DNA of 8,864 nt from Bacteroidota bacterium (lineage in GTDB: Bacteria; Bacteroidota; Bacteroidia; Flavobacteriales_D; Crocinitomicaceae): the NCBI GenBank assembly GCA_016866415.1, contig VGML01000079.1, positions 1-8,864 of the forward strand, read 5' to 3'. The position numbers and the translations under genes were made by a program. Positions within the stretch are counted from its first letter, which is position 1, and the number at the start of each line of letters is the position of its first letter. Under the pieces are notes generated by a model. The model was given only the letters and a program-made list of their open reading frames with translations, was not told where the DNA came from and did not search any database. This document shows positions 1-5,484 of the stretch, piece after piece.

Positions 1-10
1 ACTTTCAAAC

Positions 11-18
11 TATTTTTG
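11..18 (+). promoter_or_regulatory. Possible Bacteroidota -7 box upstream of the DUF5686 gene
   Basis: The octamer TATTTTTG fits the Bacteroidota/Flavobacteria -7 consensus TAnnTTTG and lies 45 bp before the preferred ATG at 64. The matching -33 TTG element would fall at or before the window edge, so the promoter cannot be confirmed. In such AT-rich DNA this match could be chance. Confidence 0.3.
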
Positions 19-63
19 ATTTTGAACGTAACAAAATTATCTTATTAATTGTCTTACAATAGA

Positions 64-2535
64 ATGCGCGCTGGACTTCTTTTTGCCTTTGTTTTTTGCA
101 ATATCATTTTGTTTGCGCAACAATTCGTTCGTGGAACTATTTCAGATGAGCGTAATGTGGCAATTCCTTTTGCCAAGGTATTTGTAAAGAATAATACGGA
201 TCAGCGAACTATTTCGGATGAAAATGGAAAGTATGAGTTGTCTGTTATGCCTGGTGAATATTTTTTGGTTTTTAGTGCGATTGGATTTCAAGACAGAGAA
301 GCTTATGTGAGTATCAATAACAAGGATATAGTTCGTGATATTCAATTGTTCCCAATTAAAATTCAGGAATTACAAGGTGTTGAAGTCACTGTAAAGAAAA
401 GTAATCCCGGTCGCGAAATCATGTTAGAAGTTGTCAAGAAAAGGGAGCAAATTAATCCTTGGAATTATTCTCACACAGTCGATGTTTACATAAAAGCTTC
501 TGAAAAATTAGATATTGAAGAAAAAGAGAAAAAAAATAGCGATCCTGAACGCACGGACGCTGATCCGCTTGAAAGCGCAGATAAGAAGGATAAAAAATTG
601 GAATGGACGGACAAAATGAATCTAGTCGAAGTCCAACTTCAGCGAAATTATGCCCCCAGAAATAAAGTGAAAGAGGTTCGAAGTGCATACACCTTGAGAG
701 GAACAGATCAATCGTTATATTATACAACAACCGTAAAATCTAATTTTAATTTTTTTGAAAATCTTTTACATTTAGATGACCTTCATCAAACGCCGGTAAG
801 TTCGCCTATATCGAGTCCAGGAATACTTTCATACAAGTATCGTTTATTAGAAAAGTACGAGGAAAACGGCAAGATGATCTCCAAAATTAAAATCATTCCG
901 AGAAATACAGCTACAACCACCCTTGAGGGATTTATTTGGGTTATTGATTCAGTTTGGTTGGTTCAAAAGCTTGAATTGACGATGAACAAAGGAAATTTAT
1001 TGGTTTATGACTATTTTACGATAAGCCAAGAATTTGATCATCCAGGTGATTCAATGTGTGTTCTTAAAACACAGACCTTGGATTATGGTGTGAAATATAA
1101 AAACGAAACTTCGAAATGTCAAACCAAAGCCCTCTTTTCAAATTACAATTTCCAACCCGATTTTACGAGTAAATTCTTTAATACTGAATTGGCGGTTACT
1201 GAAAAAGAAGCTTATGAAAAGGATACTTCATTCTGGTCGAATGTTAGACCGGCAACGTTGAACGATGAAGAGCGGAAATTCATAATCGCAAAAGATAGTA
1301 TAAAGGATTATCAGAACCGAAAAGAGTATTTGGATTCTGTCGACAAAATCTTCAATAAAGTAACTTTTTTAAAAGTTCTGTGGTTTGGCGTAGATCACCG
1401 TAATCGTGCCGAGCGTTATCAGTGGACTATTGGTTCGATTGCAACTGTGTTTCAGCCTGTATTTATCGCAGGACCTAGAATTACACCAAATTTCGATTAT
1501 TTTAAGAAATGGAAGGATGAACGAACGTTGGATTCATATACGCGGATATCCTACGGTATTTTAAATAATGATTGGAAAGGTGATACGTGGTGGAAATATC
1601 GTTTTGATCCCTTTCACATGGGTTTTTTACGGGCTTCATTCAATCATGATTTTGATGCCATTCGAACTTTTGATGCCATTTCGCAGGTTTATAAACGCGA
1701 GAATTTTATTGAAGCAACTAAAATGCGATTGAGTTTGGAATATGAGGTTGTTAATGGTTTATATATTTCAGCGGATGGCGAGTTTTCAGAACGCCGAAGT
1801 TTGAAGGATTATACCTTTGTAACTCTTTTTGACAATTCACTTCCAAATAATGAACCTCTGGATTTTAAGACTTACCAGGCTTATGTATCCAACTTTTCAG
1901 TAAGTTACGTTCCACAGCAAAAGTACATGCGGGAGCCATATCGAAAAGTAATCTTAGGATCAGCTTGGCCTACGTTTTCTGTTTATTATCAAACGGGAAT
2001 TCCTAAGTTGTTTGGAAGTGACGTAAATTTTCAATACATGCAATTGGAAATGATGCAAACCTTTAAAATTGGAACACTTGGAACCTCAAATTATCGATTG
2101 GCTGGAGGAAAATTTTTATCTTCTCAGATTGTAAGGGATCCCGATTTTAAATACCAAAGAAGAAGTGATCCAATTTGGTTTTCAAATCCATTGTATTCAT
2201 TTCAAGGCTTGGACTCAACTTTACCTTCGCTAGATTTGATCTTAGAAGCACATTTTGTTCATCACGACAATGGAGCAATCTTAAATAAAATTCCTTTCAT
2301 GAAAAAGACGCGAATTGGTTTAATGGCAGGAGCAGGAGCATTATGGGTAAAAGAAAATAATTATCAACATGTCGAAATAATGGCAGGTTTAGAACGAAAT
2401 TTTAAACTTTCGAGGAGGCGTTTAAGAATTGGAATATATGGGATATTATCCGATGGAAATTTTTCTGCACCAAAAGCTCACTACAAATTATCATTCGCCA
2501 TTCTCGATGATAGAAGTATGAAGTGGAATTTTTAA
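64..2535 (+). CDS. DUF5686 and carboxypeptidase-regulatory-like domain outer-membrane protein
   Basis: I chose the ATG at 64 (823 aa) because a clean signal peptide follows: Met-Arg, a hydrophobic stretch to about residue 17, then FAQ-Q as a probable signal peptidase I site. An in-frame TTG at 49 would only add five residues before it. Residues about 20-107 look like a carboxypeptidase regulatory-like beta-sandwich (VRGTISDE, ENGKYELSV, VFSAIGFQD), common at the N terminus of Bacteroidota surface proteins. The rest resembles DUF5686, starting near the NPGREIMLEVVKKR stretch (residues 114-127). The later part is rich in aromatic and alternating residues and the chain ends in Trp-Asn-Phe, as expected for an outer-membrane beta-barrel. 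A Lys/Asp/Glu-rich segment at about 147-181 is probably a hydrophilic loop. Cys12 is preceded by Phe, so it is not a lipobox. The substrate and exact role of the family are unknown to me. The gene ends 5 bp from the end of lspA on the other strand. Confidence 0.85.
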   Translation: MRAGLLFAFVFCNIILFAQQFVRGTISDERNVAIPFAKVFVKNNTDQRTISDENGKYELSVMPGEYFLVFSAIGFQDREAYVSINNKDIVRDIQLFPIKIQELQGVEVTVKKSNPGREIMLEVVKKREQINPWNYSHTVDVYIKASEKLDIEEKEKKNSDPERTDADPLESADKKDKKLEWTDKMNLVEVQLQRNYAPRNKVKEVRSAYTLRGTDQSLYYTTTVKSNFNFFENLLHLDDLHQTPVSSPISSPGILSYKYRLLEKYEENGKMISKIKIIPRNTATTTLEGFIWVIDSVWLVQKLELTMNKGNLLVYDYFTISQEFDHPGDSMCVLKTQTLDYGVKYKNETSKCQTKALFSNYNFQPDFTSKFFNTELAVTEKEAYEKDTSFWSNVRPATLNDEERKFIIAKDSIKDYQNRKEYLDSVDKIFNKVTFLKVLWFGVDHRNRAERYQWTIGSIATVFQPVFIAGPRITPNFDYFKKWKDERTLDSYTRISYGILNNDWKGDTWWKYRFDPFHMGFLRASFNHDFDAIRTFDAISQVYKRENFIEATKMRLSLEYEVVNGLYISADGEFSERRSLKDYTFVTLFDNSLPNNEPLDFKTYQAYVSNFSVSYVPQQKYMREPYRKVILGSAWPTFSVYYQTGIPKLFGSDVNFQYMQLEMMQTFKIGTLGTSNYRLAGGKFLSSQIVRDPDFKYQRRSDPIWFSNPLYSFQGLDSTLPSLDLILEAHFVHHDNGAILNKIPFMKKTRIGLMAGAGALWVKENNYQHVEIMAGLERNFKLSRRRLRIGIYGILSDGNFSAPKAHYKLSFAILDDRSMKWNF

Positions 2536-2540
2536 AGTAA

Positions 2541-3233
2541 TTAGTGTAGTTTCTCTTCAGTTGAACTAATTTCTGAATCAACCTCTTTCTTCTTTGGGAA
2601 AAATGTCCTTTGACGAATGATAATCCAACCAATTCCAACCGATATGCAGGAATCTGCGACATTCCAAATGGCAGGAAATACCTGTCCTCCTCCGACTACA
2701 GGAACCCACTTAGGCCAATATGCTTCAAATTGAAACATATCCACCACGTTCGCCAATAAAAAGCCTTTGTGTCGAACTTCAACTTGATATTCAAATCCGT
2801 AGTCTTTACAATTCATAAAATTTCCTGAACCAGGAAGTTGATTAAATCCCTCACAAGGATTGAAAGAAAAGATAAAATCATAAACCATTGAATCGATTAG
2901 GTTTCCAGCAGCTCCGGACAATATTAATCCAACTGCCATCAGGTATTCTGTCTTAATTTCTACCTTTTTAGATTCGCGAACAATGTAGTAAATAATAAAT
3001 CCAATTGCTAAGATTCGAAAAATACTCAATGCCAATTTGTGCCACATACCAGAACCAAAAGTAGTTCCAAAGGCCATCCCTTGATTTTCAATGTAGTGTA
3101 GAGAAAACCAAGTTCCAAAAATATGCCTCACCTCATCGGAAGAAAATGATGTTTTAACCCAAATTTTCACAACTTGGTCTATAATCAGAAGAGAAGTTAC
3201 AAGAATGGCAACAAGTCCCAGTCTATTTTTCAC
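2541..3233 (-). CDS. lspA: Lipoprotein signal peptidase (signal peptidase II)
   Basis: This inner-membrane aspartyl protease cleaves the signal peptide from prolipoproteins after diacylglyceryl modification. Four hydrophobic segments are visible at about 6-26, 65-85, 96-114 and 186-207. Conserved motifs, numbered from the GTG, are DQVVK (Asp19), NQGMAFG (50-56), GAAGNLID (107-114), VVDMF with catalytic Asp165, and WNVAD with catalytic Asp194. At 230 aa it is longer than the usual 160-170. The extra length is a hydrophilic insertion between the GNLID and VVD motifs (about 119-161), a layout I recall from other Bacteroidota; here it carries Cys127 and Cys142. A charged tail follows the last helix. 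There is no early ATG. The frame opens with TTG (3236-3234) directly after the stop of the upstream gene and then GTG (3233-3231). I prefer GTG, but either is possible. The gene is second in a pair with the dksA-like gene. Confidence 0.95.
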   Translation of the reverse strand: MKNRLGLVAILVTSLLIIDQVVKIWVKTSFSSDEVRHIFGTWFSLHYIENQGMAFGTTFGSGMWHKLALSIFRILAIGFIIYYIVRESKKVEIKTEYLMAVGLILSGAAGNLIDSMVYDFIFSFNPCEGFNQLPGSGNFMNCKDYGFEYQVEVRHKGFLLANVVDMFQFEAYWPKWVPVVGGGQVFPAIWNVADSCISVGIGWIIIRQRTFFPKKKEVDSEISSTEEKLH

Positions 3234-3236
3234 CAA

Positions 3237-3614
3237 TTAACGTTGAGAGTTTTTAGCGTCTATGCTCATTGTGGCATGAGGAACTAGTCTGAGTCGTTCT
3301 TTCGGAATCAATGTCCCATTCACTCGACAAATGCCATAAGTCTTATTCTCAATGCGAACCAATGCTGCTTGTAAGTTTTGAATGAATTTTTCTTGGCGAG
3401 CTGCAAGTTGAGCAACTTCCTCTCGCGACAAAGTCTCAGATCCATCCTCCATCATGTTGAAAGTTCTTCCCGTGTCATCAGTACCATGATCATCATTGTG
3501 TGACAGAGAACCAATAAGAAGGTTGTAGTTTTCTTGTGCTTCTTTTAATTTTTCCTGAATGAGTGACTTGAACTCTTCAAGTTCTGTATCTGAATATCTG
3601 GTTTTCTCTGCCAT
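3237..3614 (-). CDS. DksA/TraR-family regulator with degenerate zinc finger
   Basis: This 125-aa cytoplasmic protein has the DksA/TraR layout: a long charged helix (about 8-35), a turn, a second long helix (about 62-90, SREEVAQL to RIENK) forming a coiled-coil hairpin, then the C-terminal finger region (YGICRVNG, IPKERL, VPHAT). DksA-family proteins enter the RNA polymerase secondary channel and modulate initiation, often with ppGpp. The four zinc-ligand positions are Cys96, Asn99, Ser117 and Ala120, with the normal 2-17-2 spacing kept, so only one cysteine remains and zinc is probably not bound. I recall this degenerate form as usual in Bacteroidota. The coiled-coil tip (GTDDTG, 44-49) lacks the classical DPADRA-type sequence, so E. 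coli DksA activity should not be assumed. It starts at ATG and is immediately followed by lspA. Confidence 0.88.
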   Translation of the reverse strand: MAEKTRYSDTELEEFKSLIQEKLKEAQENYNLLIGSLSHNDDHGTDDTGRTFNMMEDGSETLSREEVAQLAARQEKFIQNLQAALVRIENKTYGICRVNGTLIPKERLRLVPHATMSIDAKNSQR

Positions 3615-3634
3615 CTTTTTTTATTTGTGTGTTC

Positions 3635-3650
3635 GTCCCTAAGAAGGGAC
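3635..3650. repeat. Perfect inverted repeat at the predicted start of the dksA-like transcript
   Basis: GTCCCT-AAGA-AGGGAC is a perfect 6-bp dyad with a 4-base centre. It is GC-rich inside very AT-rich DNA. It touches the last base of the predicted -7 box and ends 20 bp before the dksA-like ATG, so it straddles the expected transcription start. It could be a repressor operator or a 5'-end stem in the mRNA; it lacks a T-tract in a position suggesting a terminator. Confidence 0.55.
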
Positions 3651-3677
3651 AAAGTTAAAATTTTTAGAATTTGTCAA
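3650..3677 (-). promoter_or_regulatory. Bacteroidota-type promoter for the dksA-like gene and lspA
   Basis: On the minus strand, TAACTTTG (3657 to 3650) matches the TAnnTTTG -7 consensus exactly. TTG (3677 to 3675, within ATTGACA) lies 17 bp upstream of it as the -33 element, inside the spacing known for Flavobacterium promoters. Transcription should start near 3645-3642, giving a leader of about 30 nt to the ATG at 3614. The match in both boxes, the spacing and the intergenic position make this the best promoter in the window. Confidence 0.65.
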
Positions 3678-3682
3678 TCGAC

Positions 3683-3711
3683 TTGTTGAAAAATTTATAA
3701 TTATATTTTTC
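3683..3711 (+). promoter_or_regulatory. Weak candidate promoter for the plus-strand series
   Basis: TTG (3683-3685), an 18-bp spacer and TATTTTTC (3704-3711) match the Bacteroidota pattern except for the last base of the -7 box. Transcription would start near 3718 and give a leader of about 75 nt carrying the inverted repeat at 3714-3733. A second imperfect box, TAATTTCG at 3782-3789, lies closer to the gene but has no good -33 partner. Confidence 0.25.
3696..3705. other. AT-only palindrome in the divergent intergenic region
   Basis: TATAATTATA is a perfect 10-bp palindrome made only of A and T, inside a longer AT tract (about 3687-3710). It sits between the two inverted repeats of this region. 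It may only reflect base composition; an easily melted or bendable promoter segment is the alternative. Confidence 0.3.
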
Positions 3712-3713
3712 GG

Positions 3714-3733
3714 TGTTCAAAAGTGTTTGAACA
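3714..3733. repeat. Perfect 8-bp inverted repeat, operator-like or mRNA stem
   Basis: TGTTCAAA-AGTG-TTTGAACA is a perfect 8-bp dyad around a 4-base centre, the strongest symmetric element in the intergenic region. It lies 60 bp before the ATG at 3794, just downstream of a weak candidate -7 box. The size and symmetry suit a dimeric helix-turn-helix regulator; a hairpin in the 5' leader is also possible. It is not followed by a T-run, so a terminator on the plus strand is unlikely. Confidence 0.5.
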
Positions 3734-3744
3734 AAACGCACGAG

Positions 3745-3753
3745 TTATTCACA
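3745..3753 (+). promoter_or_regulatory. Single DnaA-box-like 9-mer
   Basis: TTATTCACA matches the DnaA-box consensus TTATNCACA exactly. It is the only such match I noticed in the intergenic region, and an origin needs a cluster, so this is either an isolated regulatory DnaA site or coincidence. Confidence 0.3.
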
Positions 3754-3793
3754 ATATCATCGGAACGAATAAATTAATCGATAATTTCGCTTT

Positions 3794-4765
3794 ATGATTA
3801 GGTTATTCCTTGAAAATCGTGTTGGAGTATTGTTGACCTTGCCTTTTTTTATTGGTTTATATATTTTTCTAAACTCTCAATTTCACTATTATCAAATAGT
3901 TGAAGAAACCAATCTAGGATTTTGGAGTTCCGCTTTGTCGGAGCCTATTTGGATGAACATGTTTTTGGGTGGTTTTCTTGTGTTAACTAACGCAATTGGA
4001 CTTAATTGGATTTTTAATAGCCACGAATTTTTAGATCGTAATTCCTATATCATATCATTGCTTTATCTTGTCACGATGAGTTTCTATCACTCTTTTTATA
4101 GTGTAGATGGTTTATTAATAGCGCAAACATTTGTTATTTGCATGTTGTCTCAGTTTTTTCAATTAAAACAAAATTCGGATGGCCGAAGAAATGTTTTTAA
4201 CGGATTTTTCTTCGCCGGTTTGGCAGCTACTTTTCATCCAATTATGATATTTACGTTCCCTGTTTTACTGTTAATGATTCTAATTATTAGACCATTTGTA
4301 TTTAGAGAGTTTTTTTTGGCAATTGGGGGATTTTTAATACCACTAACTTACGCTTTAGTCTATCAATGGTATTTTGATCATGAATTAAATTTCCAAATTT
4401 TAAAAAACTCTTCTAATTTTCAATTACAAACTGATTTCTTGATAACCCTTGTTTTTTTTGGGATTTTATTGGCCCTAGGGACATTTAGTCTTAGGACAAG
4501 AATGCAGAAATCATCAATTCGATTGAAAAAGCAAATTCAAATAATATGGCTTTTGGTATTTGTTTCTTTATCGTTCGGGGTAATTGATTTCATCTTTTTT
4601 ATGCAAATAGAGCGTTTCAGTTTGTTGCTAATTCCACTTTCCATCTTGCTAACATATTCATTTTTACATAAATCCTACGCAATAATATCCTCAATTGTTT
4701 TTTATATCACTATTATTTATTCTGTAGTTAAATTTTTCCTTTTTATTCCGAATCCACAGACCTAA
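3794..4765 (+). CDS. Polytopic inner-membrane protein, probable DUF6427 family
   Basis: This 323-aa protein is almost wholly hydrophobic, with about nine or ten membrane segments (roughly 9-27, 54-72, 83-103, 107-122, 137-165, 172-190, 214-233, 249-269, 273-290, 295-316). I see no signal peptide apart from the first helix and no catalytic motif. The central region, HPIMIFTFPVLLL (148-160) followed by RPFVFREFF and a glycine/proline-containing helix (IGGFLIP), resembles the Bacteroidota DUF6427 family as I remember it. The function of that family is not known to me. The ATG at 3794 is the only reasonable start. The stop is 29 bp before purQ, so it may share a transcript with the purine genes, though a -7-like box lies in that gap. 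It is even more T-rich than its neighbours, as expected from its membrane-protein composition. Confidence 0.6.
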   Translation: MIRLFLENRVGVLLTLPFFIGLYIFLNSQFHYYQIVEETNLGFWSSALSEPIWMNMFLGGFLVLTNAIGLNWIFNSHEFLDRNSYIISLLYLVTMSFYHSFYSVDGLLIAQTFVICMLSQFFQLKQNSDGRRNVFNGFFFAGLAATFHPIMIFTFPVLLLMILIIRPFVFREFFLAIGGFLIPLTYALVYQWYFDHELNFQILKNSSNFQLQTDFLITLVFFGILLALGTFSLRTRMQKSSIRLKKQIQIIWLLVFVSLSFGVIDFIFFMQIERFSLLLIPLSILLTYSFLHKSYAIISSIVFYITIIYSVVKFFLFIPNPQT

Positions 4766-4771
4766 AATAAC

Positions 4772-4779
4772 TAACTTTG
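4772..4779 (+). promoter_or_regulatory. Candidate -7 box for purQ
   Basis: TAACTTTG matches TAnnTTTG exactly and is the same octamer as in the dksA-like promoter. It lies in the 29-bp gap, ending 15 bp before the purQ ATG. No TTG is found at a suitable distance upstream, so it would be a -7-only promoter with a very short leader. If active it would separate purQ and the genes after it from the membrane-protein gene. Confidence 0.4.
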
Positions 4780-4794
4780 AAATAAAGATTTGAA

Positions 4795-5484
4795 ATGAAA
4801 TTTGGTGTTGTAACTTTTCCTGGTTCAAATTGCGATCAAGATATGATATACGTATTGAAAGATTTGCTTGGACAACAGGTAGAAACCCTTTGGCATAAAG
4901 ATACAGACTTAAAAGGTGTCGAAATGGTAATTTTGCCTGGTGGTTTTTCGTATGGTGATTATTTGCGTTCTGGTGCAATTGCGAAATTTTCTCCGATTAT
5001 GACTGAAGTAGTTAAACATGCAAATAAAGGTGGTTATGTTATGGGTATTTGCAATGGTTTTCAAATACTTACGGAATCTGGATTATTGGAAGGTGCTCTT
5101 TTACACAATAATAACCAGCGATTTATCTGTAAAAATGTTTTCTTGAAACCAGTTTCAAAATCAGCTGCCATCAACAAGGATTTAAAGTCCAACTCAACTT
5201 ATAAAATTCCAATTGCACATGGAGAGGGGCGTTTCTATGCATCTGCGGATATGTTAAAATCAATAGAAGATAATGACCAAGTACTTTTTAAATATTCGAA
5301 TGAAGAAGGAGATGTTTCTGAAACTTTTAATCCGAATGGATCAATCAATAACATTGCAGGAATCACAAACAGGTCCAAAAATGTTTTTGGAATGATGCCC
5401 CATCCTGAAAGAGCAGCAGACGTGCAATTGAACAATCTCGATGGAAAGGCGATTTTTGAATCAATTTTAAATCATTGTTCATGA
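4795..5484 (+). CDS. purQ: Phosphoribosylformylglycinamidine synthase, glutaminase subunit
   Basis: PurQ is the class I glutamine amidotransferase subunit that hydrolyses glutamine and passes ammonia to PurL, which makes FGAM from FGAR and ATP in step four of de novo purine synthesis. The 229-aa length is normal for the small PurQ. The N terminus (GVVTFPGSNCDQD), the oxyanion region (LPGGFSYGDYLRSGAIA, 47-63), the nucleophile elbow GICNGFQ with Cys86, and PHPERA with His203 and Glu205 give a complete triad. PurQ of this size works with a separate PurL and a PurS dimer, neither of which is in this window. Its stop overlaps the purD start by 4 bp (ATGA), pointing to translational coupling. Confidence 0.96.
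   Translation: MKFGVVTFPGSNCDQDMIYVLKDLLGQQVETLWHKDTDLKGVEMVILPGGFSYGDYLRSGAIAKFSPIMTEVVKHANKGGYVMGICNGFQILTESGLLEGALLHNNNQRFICKNVFLKPVSKSAAINKDLKSNSTYKIPIAHGEGRFYASADMLKSIEDNDQVLFKYSNEEGDVSETFNPNGSINNIAGITNRSKNVFGMMPHPERAADVQLNNLDGKAIFESILNHCS

Noticed and set aside
49..63. TTG at 49 as the start of the DUF5686 gene
   Set aside because: The ATG at 64 gives a standard signal peptide, and the extra five residues add nothing recognisable.
452..730. Antisense open frames inside the large genes, for example this one on the minus strand
   Set aside because: They lie wholly within strong genes, give unusual amino-acid compositions and have no recognisable domains; they are shadows.
3714..3733. 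Rho-independent terminator formed by the 8-bp inverted repeat
   Set aside because: The stem is AT-rich, no T-tract follows on the plus strand, and both flanking genes are transcribed away from it.
3640..3793. Replication origin, suggested by the AT-rich tract, palindromes and a DnaA-like box
   Set aside because: Only one DnaA-box match, no cluster, and no dnaA/dnaN or other origin-type neighbours; a divergent promoter region explains it better.
4766..4794. Purine riboswitch ahead of purQ
   Set aside because: The gap is only 29 bp, far too short for the aptamer, and no conserved stem-loop pattern is visible.
5475..5480. TTG at 5475 as the start of purD
   Set aside because: The ATG at 5481 gives the exact family N terminus and an ATGA overlap with purQ.
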